Of a DNA stretch of 64,000 nucleotides, positions 28,296 to 38,097 are shown piece after piece. The notes under the pieces were generated by a model. The model was not told the DNA's origin, ran no database searches, and saw only the letters and a program-made list of their open reading frames with translations. The DNA is from Bdellovibrio sp. ZAP7. Lineage in GTDB: Bacteria; Bdellovibrionota; FAC87; UBA2466. Where the stretch lies: assembly GCA_945878405.1 (NCBI GenBank), contig CAMCTJ010000009.1:59379-123378 (forward strand), in the 5' to 3' direction. Position 1 is the stretch's first letter. Every line of letters begins with the position of its first letter. Made by a program: the position numbers and the translations under genes.

Positions 28296-28881
28296 ACTGT
28301 CAGCAATCGCTTTGCTGGCTTTGGTTTTAGCTTCCTGTGGGAGTAAGCAATTTACCCAAGGCAAATATGACGATTTAAGTGAAGATCGTCTTTTGGATGA
28401 CAAATTCAACGAAAGTGACATGCGCCAAATCGCTGAGACGATGGTTGATTCCTTGATTAAGAGTCGTCTAGTTGCTGAAAATCCAAGGCCGCCAGTCGTT
28501 CTAGTTACTTTGGTAAGAAACAGAGCTGCGGAAAACATCGATATGAAATCCATGACGGACAAGATCCGGACAGCTTTGATCAAAAGTGGAAAATTCCGAT
28601 TTACCGAAAAAGAGAGTCGTGAAGAGATTGCGGGAGAGACAGAATATCAAAATGAAAGTGGCTATGTTGATGCTTCGACTGCCCGGAAAAAAGGTCGACA
28701 AATTGGAGCTCAGTATTTTCTCACCGGCGAAATAACGGATCGGGTGCAAGAAGTAGGAAATAAGAAATACGTCTACTACAAGGCAACTTTCAATCTCGTA
28801 AATATCGACACTGGAATTATCGATTGGACTGACGAGAAAGAAATTCGGAAGTTCTATAAAAAACGAGGAGTCGGGTTCTAA
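28276..28881 (+). CDS. LpoB-like penicillin-binding-protein activator lipoprotein
   Basis: A 201-residue lipoprotein with lipobox LASC-G. The domain matches the LpoB/DUF family: MRQIAETMVDSLIKS, the strand VVLVTLVRNRAAE, the helix TDKIRTALIKSGKF and the GAQYFLTGEI strand. LpoB reaches through the peptidoglycan to activate PBP1b. The ORF track starts at 28270; AAGGAGA ends directly before that ATG, while the ATG at 28276 has normal spacing, so I chose it. It overlaps the cytochrome gene and is followed 12 bases later by valS. Confidence 0.85.
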   Translation: MPRKMLKLSAIALLALVLASCGSKQFTQGKYDDLSEDRLLDDKFNESDMRQIAETMVDSLIKSRLVAENPRPPVVLVTLVRNRAAENIDMKSMTDKIRTALIKSGKFRFTEKESREEIAGETEYQNESGYVDASTARKKGRQIGAQYFLTGEITDRVQEVGNKKYVYYKATFNLVNIDTGIIDWTDEKEIRKFYKKRGVGF

Positions 28882-28893
28882 TCGACTGACCGA

Positions 28894-31530
28894 ATGCCAT
28901 TAGAGAATCAATTTGAGCCACAAAAAAGAGAGAAATCACTCTACCAGCAGTGGCTAGAGTGGGGCGTTTTCACACCCTCTGCTGATTCCAAGAAGAAGCC
29001 GTACACCATCGTTTTGCCTCCCCCCAATGTCACCGGGGTGCTCCACATGGGGCATGCTCTGACAGGAACACTAGAAGATATCTTGATTCGAAGAAAAAGA
29101 ATGCAGGGCTTCAATGTTCTTTGGTTGCCTGGTACGGATCACGCCGGAATTGCCACTCAGATGGTAGTTGAACGCCATCTTCAAGCTGAGTCGAAAACAA
29201 GTCGTCATACTTTAGGTCGGGAAAAGTTTTTGGAGAAAGTCTGGGAATGGAAAGATAAATCCCAGGGAACCATTATCAGCCAGCTTAAAACTCTGGGCTG
29301 CAGTTTGGATTGGACCCGTTTGGCATTTACTTTAGATGAGAAAGTATCCGTTGCTGTCCGAGAGTGCTTTGTTCGGCTTTACAATGACGGGCTGATTTAT
29401 CGAGATGAGGCGATTATCCAATGGTGTCCGCGTTGTCGAACCGCTCTTTCCGATTTGGAAGTTAAGTTCAAAGAAGTTAAAGGCCGTTTTTGGAAAATAA
29501 AATATTTCTTGGAGGGATCCCAAACAGAATTTCTCAGCGTGGCCACGACTCGACCTGAAACCCTCCTAGGAGATTTGGCCGTTGCCGTTCACCCCGGCGA
29601 TGCTCGTTATCAAAAATGGATCGGGAAAAAAGTAAGGTTACCTTTGGTCCATCGTTTCATTCCCGTTATTTCAGATGAGTACGTGGATCCCGAGTTTGGA
29701 ACTGGTGCGCTGAAGATAACGCCAGGCCATGACGTTAACGACTATGTTGTGGGAAAACGACACGGGCTTGGAGTGTTAACTATTTTTGATGATGACGCTC
29801 GAGTGAATGATAAAGGCGGGGCCTACTGTGGTCTGAGTCGGGAAAAAGCTCGAGACCAAATCGTTGAGGATTTAAAGAAAGCTGATCTCTGGATTGAAGA
29901 AGAAGAACGTCCTCACAACGTGGGTCATTGCGATCGTTGCTCCACTGTTGTGGAACCCAAAGTGAGTGCCCAGTGGTTCGTGAAAGCAGAAGTGTTGGCG
30001 AAACCAGCTATTGAAGCAGTTCAAACTAAAAAAATTCGGATCCTTCCCGAAGAATGGGAAAAAGTTTATTTCGAGTGGATGAATAATATCCGCCCTTGGT
30101 GTATCAGCCGCCAATTGTGGTGGGGACATCGCATTCCGGTCTGGTATTGCAAAGATTGTAACAAAATGACAGTTGCAGTTAAGACCCCTTCTCACTGTCA
30201 ACACTGTAAGAGCGAAAAAATTTCGCAAGAAGAAGATGTTCTAGATACGTGGTTTAGCTCTGGTTTGTGGCCGTTCTCTACTTTGGGATGGCCTCAGGAA
30301 ACAGCAGACTTCAAAACATTCTATCCAAACGATGTATTGGAAACTGGTTTTGATATTCTGTTTTTCTGGGTAGCTCGAATGATCATGTTGGGTATGAGAA
30401 TGACAGGAGAAATTCCTTTTCATACGGTCTACCTCCATCCCATGGTGAGAGATGAACACGGACAGAAAATGTCAAAGACAAAGGGGAATGTTGTAGATCC
30501 CTTAGAAATTATCGATCGAATGGGAGCTGACTCACTTCGCTTCTTTCTTGCCTGGAATGCATTCCATGGCCGAGATCTCCGTGTTTCTGATGAAGGGGTT
30601 GAGGGGTGCCGCAATTTTGCTACGAAGCTGTGGAACGTATCAAAGTTTGTTCTCATGCATTTTGGCCATCTAAAGCAAAGCCAGCAGGATAAAAGTAATT
30701 TAACGAATCAGTGGATTTTATCTCGCTTGAACGAAACCAAGAAACAAGTTGCAGACAGTCTTGAAACCTATCGGTTTTTTGAAGCAGCCCAATCCCTTTA
30801 TCACTTTTTGTGGAGCGAATACTGTGACTGGTTCATTGAGTTTGCCAAAGAAAAAAATGAGTTGGAATCTCGAAAGGCCATGGGAGATTCAACTGCATTG
30901 GATGTTTTGGAAGAGGTATTAAGGCTTCTTCACCCCTTCATGCCTTTTGTGACGGAAGCTATTTGGCAAGAGTTGCCGTATCGTAGTTCCCCAGAAAAGA
31001 GCATCTCCTGGGCCCAGTACCCAGAATATCACAAAGACAGTGTCTTCACGCAAACTGAGGAGCAAGTACAAAGAGTCATTGAGGTGATTGAAAAGACCCG
31101 AACACTTCGCGGGACTCATAAGATTGCCGGTAGTCAGGAAATTGGATTGTCTCTTTGGGGTGAGGAAAAAATATTGCAGGCCCTGAAACCCTTTCAGGAT
31201 AAAATTCAAAAATTAGCACGAGCCGATAAGATCGATTGGGTAACCAGTCGCCCATCCTCTCAGGAAAATCTCGAAATTGTTTTAAAAGACTGTTCCGTAT
31301 TTATGAGCAAGTCCTATCTAGGGGATTTAAGTCAGGAAATTGAAAAACAGAAAAAGCAGCTCCAAGACAAGAAAGAAGCTTTAGCCAGAGCTGAATCAAA
31401 ACTCACAAACGAGAAATTCATGGGAGGAGCACCGGAGGCGGTAAAAGCTGGTGTTCGAAAACAGGCTGAAGATCTCAAGGCAGAGGTTGCGGGCATCGAG
31501 AGATATCTTCGAGAAATTGGCGGTACATGA
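28894..31530 (+). CDS. valS: Valyl-tRNA synthetase
   Basis: An 878-residue class I synthetase that charges tRNA-Val. PPPNVTGVLHMGHAL contains the HIGH-type motif (HMGH) and KMSKTKGN is the KMSKS loop. Between them the editing (CP1) domain holds VATTRPETLLGD and several zinc-like pairs (CPRC, CDRC, CKDC, CQHC). A C-terminal coiled coil (EIEKQKKQLQDKKEAL) is the usual tRNA-binding arm of ValRS. The stop overlaps the lolC/E start by 4 bases. Confidence 0.97.
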   Translation: MPLENQFEPQKREKSLYQQWLEWGVFTPSADSKKKPYTIVLPPPNVTGVLHMGHALTGTLEDILIRRKRMQGFNVLWLPGTDHAGIATQMVVERHLQAESKTSRHTLGREKFLEKVWEWKDKSQGTIISQLKTLGCSLDWTRLAFTLDEKVSVAVRECFVRLYNDGLIYRDEAIIQWCPRCRTALSDLEVKFKEVKGRFWKIKYFLEGSQTEFLSVATTRPETLLGDLAVAVHPGDARYQKWIGKKVRLPLVHRFIPVISDEYVDPEFGTGALKITPGHDVNDYVVGKRHGLGVLTIFDDDARVNDKGGAYCGLSREKARDQIVEDLKKADLWIEEEERPHNVGHCDRCSTVVEPKVSAQWFVKAEVLAKPAIEAVQTKKIRILPEEWEKVYFEWMNNIRPWCISRQLWWGHRIPVWYCKDCNKMTVAVKTPSHCQHCKSEKISQEEDVLDTWFSSGLWPFSTLGWPQETADFKTFYPNDVLETGFDILFFWVARMIMLGMRMTGEIPFHTVYLHPMVRDEHGQKMSKTKGNVVDPLEIIDRMGADSLRFFLAWNAFHGRDLRVSDEGVEGCRNFATKLWNVSKFVLMHFGHLKQSQQDKSNLTNQWILSRLNETKKQVADSLETYRFFEAAQSLYHFLWSEYCDWFIEFAKEKNELESRKAMGDSTALDVLEEVLRLLHPFMPFVTEAIWQELPYRSSPEKSISWAQYPEYHKDSVFTQTEEQVQRVIEVIEKTRTLRGTHKIAGSQEIGLSLWGEEKILQALKPFQDKIQKLARADKIDWVTSRPSSQENLEIVLKDCSVFMSKSYLGDLSQEIEKQKKQLQDKKEALARAESKLTNEKFMGGAPEAVKAGVRKQAEDLKAEVAGIERYLREIGGT

Positions 31531-32711
31531 TTCACGGTCTAGGCTTTCTGATGAGGCGCTCTCTTTTTCCGAAAGGGGGCAGTCTTTTGACTCTGGCTTT
31601 GTGGATTTCAGTCAGTGGCGTGGCATTGGGAGTGGCTATGCTCATGCTGGTCTTATCCGTTATGTCCGGTTTCTTGGACTTTCTGCAGACCCGGTACACG
31701 GAGATTACTTCACCGATTGTCGTGATACCAAAGGCAGAAGTGGGGGGACAGTCGACTTTTAAAAAAACACTAGAATCGATTCCAGGTATCAAAGCAGTAT
31801 CCCCATTTCACCTCAGTCAATCGATGTTGATCAAAAATGGAGTGGGGGGAGTCACTTTAGAGGGAGTCACTCTTGAGGATTCGAAAAAAGTTACGCCCTG
31901 GGAAAAAATTTGGATCGATAAACCTAATTTAGATCCCACAATCCCCAACTGGATTTGGATCGGTAAGGGGCTTGCCACTAAACTAAACATAAAAAAAGGG
32001 GATACCGTCCAATTGATGGTCAGCGGCGATCAAATGCGGACCGAGCCTTTTGTGGTTACCGGAATTACTAAGTTTGGAATTTACGAACATGATCTGAGGT
32101 ATTCCTACATCGATTTAAAAAAACTAGAAGAGTTGTTCTATCGGCGTCCCCTAGAGCCTTTATACAAGGTTGCTCTCACAGGAATCAGCATCGATGAAGG
32201 GGTTCAAAAACTAAAAGAGCAACTGGGAGAACTGGCTACTGTCCGCAAGTGGAGTGATATCAATCAAAATATTTTTCGGGCTGTCCAGCATCAGAAAATA
32301 ATGTTGTTTTGGGTTTTGGATATTGTCATTGCCCTGGCCGGAATGAATGTAATCAATCTCCTCATGATGAGCACCTATCAGAGAAAAAGAGATGTTGCGA
32401 TATTGAGAGCTATGGGGATGCGGTTTAAATCTATTGTACTGTTCTTTGTTGGCCAAGGTACAGTCGTGGGGATAATTGGGATTGGTGTCGGAGTCCTTTT
32501 GGGGCTGGTTTTATGTGAGGTCGTCGAGCGTTTTCAGCCTGCCATTCTCAGTGAGGCCATTTACAATGTGAATAAGCTGCCGTTGAAAGTGCAAGCAAGC
32601 GATGTGAGCTTAATTTGTGTTATGGCTCTTTTGTTATGCATCGTTTTTAGTGTGATCCCAGCTCTCAAGGCAGCTTTGAGTCAACCCGTACAGGCGCTTC
32701 GTTATGAGTAA
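31527..32711 (+). CDS. lolC: Lipoprotein-releasing ABC transporter permease (LolC/LolE)
   Basis: A 394-residue permease of the MacB/LolE type: one N-terminal transmembrane helix, a periplasmic domain of about 200 residues, then three C-terminal helices with a QRKRDVAILRAMG coupling motif. It extracts lipoproteins from the inner membrane and passes them to LolA. Only one permease gene is present, so the complex is probably a homodimeric LolF-type. It overlaps valS by 4 bases and lolD by 8, so translation is coupled on both sides. The LolC versus LolE label is arbitrary. Confidence 0.9.
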   Translation: MIHGLGFLMRRSLFPKGGSLLTLALWISVSGVALGVAMLMLVLSVMSGFLDFLQTRYTEITSPIVVIPKAEVGGQSTFKKTLESIPGIKAVSPFHLSQSMLIKNGVGGVTLEGVTLEDSKKVTPWEKIWIDKPNLDPTIPNWIWIGKGLATKLNIKKGDTVQLMVSGDQMRTEPFVVTGITKFGIYEHDLRYSYIDLKKLEELFYRRPLEPLYKVALTGISIDEGVQKLKEQLGELATVRKWSDINQNIFRAVQHQKIMLFWVLDIVIALAGMNVINLLMMSTYQRKRDVAILRAMGMRFKSIVLFFVGQGTVVGIIGIGVGVLLGLVLCEVVERFQPAILSEAIYNVNKLPLKVQASDVSLICVMALLLCIVFSVIPALKAALSQPVQALRYE

Positions 32712-33381
32712 ACTTATTCAAACCCAAAATCTAAAAAAAGGTTTTAAACGGCAGTCTGCACAAGAACTTCCTATTTTGGCGGGGGTTAATTTTTCCTTAG
32801 ACCCCGGTGAGCGAGTTGCGATCTTGGGAAAAAGCGGGGCTGGAAAAAGTACTTTTTTGCATTTGCTCGGCACTTTAGAGGAGCCTTCAGAGGGAAAAGT
32901 GTTTTATCGAGGGAAAGATCTCTTCGCTTTAAAGGAAACTGATCTCGCATTTTTTAGAAATCAAAAAGTGGGTTTTGTCTTTCAGTTTCATTACCTCATG
33001 TTGGAATTTACGGCGCTTGAAAATGCTATGATGCCAGGCCTCATTGGCGGATTAGGAAAAAAAGAGAGCCGACTAAGAGCGGAAGAGCTCTTGGACGAAG
33101 TGGGGTTAAGAGATCGTCTAGATCATAAGCCAGGTCAGTTATCCGGCGGAGAACAACAGCGAGTGGCTATTGCTCGAGCTCTTTTAATGCGCCCAGAACT
33201 TCTCCTCACCGATGAGATGACAGGTAACTTAGATGCCGAAACTGGCCAGCAGGTGATGGAGCTGATTGGAAGACTTCACCAGAAGTATCATATGGGGATC
33301 GTCTCGGTCACCCATGATGAAAATCTTGCAAATCTTTACCCCACCCAGTACCGACTCGTTCAGGGAAGGCTTTTGTCTTAA
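32704..33381 (+). CDS. lolD: Lipoprotein-releasing ABC transporter ATPase
   Basis: A 225-residue ATPase with Walker [10 protein letters not shown], signature [15 protein letters not shown], Walker [12 protein letters not shown] and switch [26 protein letters not shown] is the Lol/Mac-type Q-loop region. It energises the LolC/E-like permease encoded just upstream with an 8-base overlap. After its stop, an 8-bp inverted repeat (TTTTAGCC / GGCTAAAA, 33402-33431) precedes bamA. Confidence 0.94.
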   Translation: MSKLIQTQNLKKGFKRQSAQELPILAGVNFSLDPGERVAILGKSGAGKSTFLHLLGTLEEPSEGKVFYRGKDLFALKETDLAFFRNQKVGFVFQFHYLMLEFTALENAMMPGLIGGLGKKESRLRAEELLDEVGLRDRLDHKPGQLSGGEQQRVAIARALLMRPELLLTDEMTGNLDAETGQQVMELIGRLHQKYHMGIVSVTHDENLANLYPTQYRLVQGRLLS

Positions 33382-33401
33382 ATTCCAGTAAGTTATCTCC
33401 C

Positions 33402-33431
33402 TTTTAGCCACCTACTAAAAAGGGGCTAAAA
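33402..33431 (+). repeat. Inverted repeat between lolD and bamA
   Basis: TTTTAGCC and GGCTAAAA form an 8-bp stem with a 14-base loop. It is followed only by TCGTTT, so it would be a poor terminator. It may mark a leader or attenuator before bamA. Confidence 0.3.
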
Positions 33432-33500
33432 TCGTTTACAATTCCTTCCTCATAGGGTTATCATCGCTCTCTACTGAAAGTTAATAAATACAGGGACTTA

Positions 33501-35843
33501 GTGCTTCATTGGAGAAACAACCTGAACTGTCTCACTCTCACGCTCGCGGGGGTGATCTTGCTTTGGTTTCCCGCAACTCTTAAAGCGGAAAGCCCAAAAT
33601 CTATTTCCGGTATCGAAATTCGGGGAAATCGGAAAATTGAGAAAGCAGCTATCTTAAGTCGAATCCATTCGAAAGCGGGTTCAGCCGTTAATAAGGAATT
33701 AGTGCGGCAGGATATTCGTTCTATTTTTGGATTGGGCTATTTTGAAGAGATACAAGTCGATGAAGAGAGCAGTCCCTCGGGAGTAAAACTGATCTTCGTC
33801 GTTCGAGAAAAGCCAATCGTCAGCAAAGTGAGCTTTGAAGGTTTGGAGGCTCTAGAACTTGAAGACACTAAAGACCTAGTTTCCATCAAAGAATTTGAAG
33901 TTCTCGATATTGGCAAAATTAACCAGTCGGTCGAAAAGCTCATTCAAAAATACGAAGAAAAAGGATTTTATTTAGCTGACATTCGGTACGAAATTGATCG
34001 AGACGCCAAAAAGAATGAAGCTGCCGTAGTATTCAAGGTTCAAGAAAACGATAAGATTCAAGTTAAGAATATAAACATCATTGGCAACTCCCTGATTCCC
34101 GACTCTGAGCTCAAAGGCATCATGCAAACCCAAGAAGGAGGGCCTTTCTCATGGCTTTCCGGGTCTGGGGCTTATCGGGAAAACGTATTCGAGCGCGATG
34201 TAGCTATGTTGGGCTTCTACTATGGAACCAAGGGCTACGTCAGAGCTCGATTTGGGAAACCAGAAGTCAGCGTTAGCCCAGATAAAAAGTGGGTCTACAT
34301 CACCTTCTTTGTTGAAGAGGGAAAACAGTACCGAGTGGGTAAAGTAGATTTCCAGGGAGAACTTCTTTATGGCAGGGAAGAGCTAGAAGAAGAGTTGAGT
34401 CTAAAACAAGGGGAGATTTTTGATACCGACGCACTCAGAAGAGAAACCCTAAAGTACACTGAAAAATATTCTGATCTGGGATATGCGTTTGCGAACGTCA
34501 TTCCGCAGCCCGTGATTAACGATGACACTCGAGTTGTTGATATTACGTTTGAAATTGATCGTGGTGAAAGAGTTTATATTGGAGAGATCACGGTTACTGG
34601 CAACACCAGGACTAAAGACAAAGTCCTTCGTCGAGAGCTTTTGATCCATGAAGGGGAACTCTTTAACGGGACTAAAAAGCGCGAAAGCAAAGAAAACGTA
34701 ACTCGTTTGGGCTTCTTTGATTCAGTGGAGTTTCATCAATCCACTTCGAAGAATGCACCGAATGTTGTCGACTTGGAAATTCGCGTTAAAGAGAGATCCA
34801 CCGGGCAACTCGTGGTGGGGGCCGGATATTCTACGGGTCCTGCGGGTTTTCTGTTTAATGCACAATTATCCCAAAATAATTTCCTAGGGAATGGTCAGGT
34901 TGCAGCTCTATCGGCCCAGCTACAAACAGGGAACGGCCGCTCCGAATACAACCTAAGCTTTCAAGAGCCCTATGTCGGGCATTCGCTTTGGAGCTTAGGC
35001 GGTTCGCTCTATCAGTTGCGCCGGGATGTGATTTATCTGATTGGTAATCGCTCCTATTCAGAAATTAAAACGGGGGCAGACATTAAGTTGGGGCATCCTA
35101 TTCGCGAATTCACCAATCTTTTTCTCACCTACCGTTTCGAGCATTCCTATGTGAATGACATTATTGACACCAATATTTTTAAGCCCGACGATCTCAATGG
35201 AAACTTGAGCAGTGTGACCGCTAACGTGGTTTTCGACAAACGAGATGATCGGTTTGATCCTCGAAAAGGTTGGTATTGGACGGCATCTACTGAATTAGCA
35301 GGTCTGGGCTTTGATAGAAAGTTTCTGCGTTCATCGGCCACGATGAGATTTTATCACCCCATTATTTGGGATTTTATTTTCCGGCTGAACATGACCGGTG
35401 CCAACATTTCACCTACGACGGATACGCCCGTTCCGGTTAATGAGCTTTATATTTTGGGAGGTCTGTTTTCACTCAGAGGGTATCCACCAATGAGCGTGGG
35501 TCCAAAAGCAACATTGGCCACAACAGTTCCTCCTTTGTCTCAGGAAGCGGCTGATCAAAATCTCCAAGGAAAAGACATCGTGGTAGGAGGAAAAAACCAA
35601 GCTTTCCTAAATGCAGAAATTGAATTTCCCATTCTCAAAGAAGCTCGTGTTCGAGGTGTGATCTTCTTCGATGCAGGAAACTCATTTAATGATCTGAGGG
35701 TGACCAACCCCCAAATTTTGGCGAATTATGGCTATGGGATACGGTGGTTTACACCGATTGGTCCCTTGCGTTTTGAGTTTGGTCATCCTATTGTAAACGG
35801 TGGGTCACCACAGTTTATTTTTACAATTGGACCCGCTTTTTAA
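33501..35843 (+). CDS. bamA: Outer-membrane protein assembly factor BamA
   Basis: A 780-residue Omp85 protein that inserts beta-barrel proteins into the outer membrane. A signal peptide (LTLAGVILLWFPATLKA) is followed by POTRA repeats across about residues 30-420, beginning with ISGIEIRGNRKIEKAAILSRI. The C-terminal barrel contains LGGLFSLRGYPP (the conserved RGY/F loop motif), and the protein ends in phenylalanine. It starts with GTG. Skp follows 20 bases downstream, the common bamA-skp order, so chaperone and insertase are made together. Confidence 0.95.
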   Translation: MLHWRNNLNCLTLTLAGVILLWFPATLKAESPKSISGIEIRGNRKIEKAAILSRIHSKAGSAVNKELVRQDIRSIFGLGYFEEIQVDEESSPSGVKLIFVVREKPIVSKVSFEGLEALELEDTKDLVSIKEFEVLDIGKINQSVEKLIQKYEEKGFYLADIRYEIDRDAKKNEAAVVFKVQENDKIQVKNINIIGNSLIPDSELKGIMQTQEGGPFSWLSGSGAYRENVFERDVAMLGFYYGTKGYVRARFGKPEVSVSPDKKWVYITFFVEEGKQYRVGKVDFQGELLYGREELEEELSLKQGEIFDTDALRRETLKYTEKYSDLGYAFANVIPQPVINDDTRVVDITFEIDRGERVYIGEITVTGNTRTKDKVLRRELLIHEGELFNGTKKRESKENVTRLGFFDSVEFHQSTSKNAPNVVDLEIRVKERSTGQLVVGAGYSTGPAGFLFNAQLSQNNFLGNGQVAALSAQLQTGNGRSEYNLSFQEPYVGHSLWSLGGSLYQLRRDVIYLIGNRSYSEIKTGADIKLGHPIREFTNLFLTYRFEHSYVNDIIDTNIFKPDDLNGNLSSVTANVVFDKRDDRFDPRKGWYWTASTELAGLGFDRKFLRSSATMRFYHPIIWDFIFRLNMTGANISPTTDTPVPVNELYILGGLFSLRGYPPMSVGPKATLATTVPPLSQEAADQNLQGKDIVVGGKNQAFLNAEIEFPILKEARVRGVIFFDAGNSFNDLRVTNPQILANYGYGIRWFTPIGPLRFEFGHPIVNGGSPQFIFTIGPAF

Positions 35844-35863
35844 AAACAAACAGTGAGGCAAAA

Positions 35864-36388
35864 ATGAAACTCCGTCTAATCATCGTGGCATCTGTATTTA
35901 GTTTTTTAACTCTGGCTTCTGAAGGTGGTTTTAAACTCGGTTTTGTGGATCTTCAAAAGACTTTGCAAGGGGTAGAAGCTGGTAAAACTGCGAAGAGCAC
36001 TCTTGAAAAAGAAGTAACTGCAAAGAGAACTGGTTTAGAAAAACAACAACAACAGCTTCAAAAAGAAGCTGAAGAGTTTGAAAAGAAATCTGGCTTAATG
36101 AATGAAGGGGCGAAAACTCAAAAGCAACAGGAGCTTCAAAAGAAATTTGCTGAGCTTCAAAAAACCGCTGCAGAATCCCAGATGGAGCTGCAAAAACGTG
36201 AACGTGAACTAACCAAGCCTATTATCGATGAAATCCGATCAGTTGTAGAAGCTTTGGGAAGAGAAAAAGGTTTAACCTTGGTCTTGGAAAAAAATGAAGG
36301 TGCTGTCCTCTATGCTCAATCAGGAGAGGATCTGACAGACTCAGTAATTGAACGATTTAATTCTCGTTCAAAATCTAAAAAGAAGTAA
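35864..36388 (+). CDS. skp: Periplasmic chaperone Skp/OmpH
   Basis: A 174-residue protein with a signal peptide, then KLGFVDLQKTLQGVEAGKTA, the conserved OmpH start. A long Lys/Glu/Gln-rich helical region forms the coiled-coil tentacles, and the core strand VALGREKGLTLVLEKNEGAVLYA closes the domain. Skp holds unfolded outer-membrane proteins on their way to BamA. GAGG lies before the ATG. Its stop codon abuts the stop of the convergent small membrane-protein gene. Confidence 0.93.
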   Translation: MKLRLIIVASVFSFLTLASEGGFKLGFVDLQKTLQGVEAGKTAKSTLEKEVTAKRTGLEKQQQQLQKEAEEFEKKSGLMNEGAKTQKQQELQKKFAELQKTAAESQMELQKRERELTKPIIDEIRSVVEALGREKGLTLVLEKNEGAVLYAQSGEDLTDSVIERFNSRSKSKKK

Positions 36389-36604
36389 TTAGAACAGCCA
36401 TAGACTTAAAAGCAAAATAGAGACGGCTGCTCCAAGCTTAATTAGCCAGGGAATATGGTTGGGTTCAAGAATTTCCGGGGCTTTGGGCGAAAGAGCGGCC
36501 GTTTTTCTTGTCTGAACAACCGCTGAGTGAACGCTTTCTGTCCAACGGGAATTATGAAGTTTGGCATTCAGGTCTAATTCGGTGGTCTTTTCATCTTGAA
36601 ACAT
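36389..36604 (-). CDS. Small tail-anchored membrane protein, unknown
   Basis: A 71-residue protein with a charged N-terminal part and a single hydrophobic C-terminal segment (LIKLGAAVSILLLSLWLF), so it may be a tail-anchored inner-membrane protein. The ORF track begins 24 bases earlier; GAGGA just before the ATG at 36604 favours the shorter form. I recognise no family. It is last in a minus-strand row with two lipoprotein genes. Confidence 0.55.
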   Translation of the reverse strand: MFQDEKTTELDLNAKLHNSRWTESVHSAVVQTRKTAALSPKAPEILEPNHIPWLIKLGAAVSILLLSLWLF

Positions 36605-36640
36605 AAATCCTCGCGTTACCATCAACAAATTGGGGTGTGA

Positions 36641-37324
36641 TTACTGGCTCTGGTAGTTTAGTACCTGGCTGTTTGACTGATTTCCCATGCGAACGCTAAT
36701 ACACCCTCGAATCCTTCCTGCGGCGTTTCCGTAAGAAGGAATAAAGCTTGTGGCGCAAGTTGATCCCACAATAACTTGGATGAGTTGTTGCCCGAGCGTT
36801 TGATTAGTTCCCGGAGCTCCCGTGGGGTAACCCTGCCAAGAAAACGGAGAGTAATAAGGGACGCTGATCGAACCCGTAAGTACTAGCGAGCTCACCTGGC
36901 CATTGTAAAAAGTTCCTGAGCTTTGGCCCGATTGAGCTCCACTGGGGGAAGTAATGCAGGCACTAGGAATCGTATTGTTTTGATAGAGCCGCGAAAGCTC
37001 CGATAAATTGATGGAGCCACTCGCGATAATATTATTGTTTTGGTAAGTGTAACCCACAGTGCTGGTAATTGCCGGAGCTAAGACGATAGAGCTCATCTGA
37101 TTTGACCAGTTATATCCCATGTTTTGAGTAGAAGTGAGCCGACCTTCAAAGGGAAGCGAAGAAAGCGCCGTTCCACCATTGATTCTCGGACAGTTTCCCA
37201 CGACCGGATTGATACCAGGAGCTGGGTTGGGGTTTGCGATGCCATCATCTTTTTTTCCGCAACCAAATCCGATCAGAATGAGCGCGGAGACAGAGAGAAC
37301 CGCAGCACTTTTCATCAACTTCAT
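36641..37324 (-). CDS. Lipoprotein of unknown function
   Basis: A 227-residue protein with a lipoprotein signal (SVSALILIGFGC). After the cysteine it is rich in Asn, Ser, Gly and Pro (GKKDDGIANPNPAPGINP), the low-complexity tether often found in exported lipoproteins. The rest alternates in beta fashion with three further cysteines. No family is recognised. The next lipoprotein gene ends 2 bases upstream, so the two are co-transcribed. Confidence 0.7.
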   Translation of the reverse strand: MKLMKSAAVLSVSALILIGFGCGKKDDGIANPNPAPGINPVVGNCPRINGGTALSSLPFEGRLTSTQNMGYNWSNQMSSIVLAPAITSTVGYTYQNNNIIASGSINLSELSRLYQNNTIPSACITSPSGAQSGQSSGTFYNGQVSSLVLTGSISVPYYSPFSWQGYPTGAPGTNQTLGQQLIQVIVGSTCATSFIPSYGNAAGRIRGCISVRMGNQSNSQVLNYQSQ

Positions 37325-37326
37325 GA

Positions 37327-38097
37327 TTAGTTCCCTTCCGTTAATACAGCAATGTTCGTGTAATTCACTTGGAAAGTACCCAGCGTCTTAACTTGAGTGT
37401 TCGTGCTTGATGAAGTCATGTAGTTTCGGCAGGTCGTCACTTCATTAGCTAAGAAAGTCTGATACTCAGCTGTTGTGGAAAAACATCTTTCGATCGGCAA
37501 CTCAAAGGTCTGACCGAACCAGTTATATCTACAAACTTTGGGCAAGCACTGAGTTTCTTGAGCTTGTCGAACTCGATAGAGGAAAACCGAATTAAGCGTA
37601 TTGCCGTTGGTGACCGTCTTAAGGCCCGCAATTCTTACCGTTAATAGGTTGTCCGAAAAGATAATGTCTAAGGAGGAAGAAGTATTGGACCCTGTCCCGC
37701 TGACAGAATTCATATCAGTCCACCAAAAACCTCTGTGATCTTCAAAGGCGAGTCTCAGGGTTCCTGAAGGAGTCGTGCTGTTAGTTACTTTGAGCTGTAC
37801 TTTAGCGTCGCCAACAACCGGTTTCACAACGGTTCCAGCTATGTCTGATAAACCAGTATAGTTAATATTATCTGTAAGCGATAAAGCAACGGCCCCTGTT
37901 AAATCAGGCAAACCAGAGGTTACGGGATCGGTGTCGTCAGGAAGGGAGTCAGTATTACCGCTACCGCCATCATCGCCAACGACTGGAACAGTCCCTGTAG
38001 TTGTAGATTTAGTTGCTCCGCAAGACACTAAGAATAAAACGCATAGGCCAGCAGAGATTAAGGGAAATAAAAAGTTTCGTAAGGTCAGCTTCCGCAT
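37327..38097 (-). CDS. Lipoprotein of unknown function
   Basis: A 256-residue protein with a lipobox (LFLVSC-G) after a hydrophobic signal. A Gly/Asp/Ser/Thr-rich tether follows, then a mostly beta domain with four cysteines around QCLPKVCRYNWFGQ. The ORF track starts at a GTG three codons upstream; I prefer the ATG at 38097, although no strong ribosome binding site is visible. No family is recognised. It is probably first in an operon with the following lipoprotein and the small membrane protein. Confidence 0.68.
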   Translation of the reverse strand: MRKLTLRNFLFPLISAGLCVLFLVSCGATKSTTTGTVPVVGDDGGSGNTDSLPDDTDPVTSGLPDLTGAVALSLTDNINYTGLSDIAGTVVKPVVGDAKVQLKVTNSTTPSGTLRLAFEDHRGFWWTDMNSVSGTGSNTSSSLDIIFSDNLLTVRIAGLKTVTNGNTLNSVFLYRVRQAQETQCLPKVCRYNWFGQTFELPIERCFSTTAEYQTFLANEVTTCRNYMTSSSTNTQVKTLGTFQVNYTNIAVLTEGN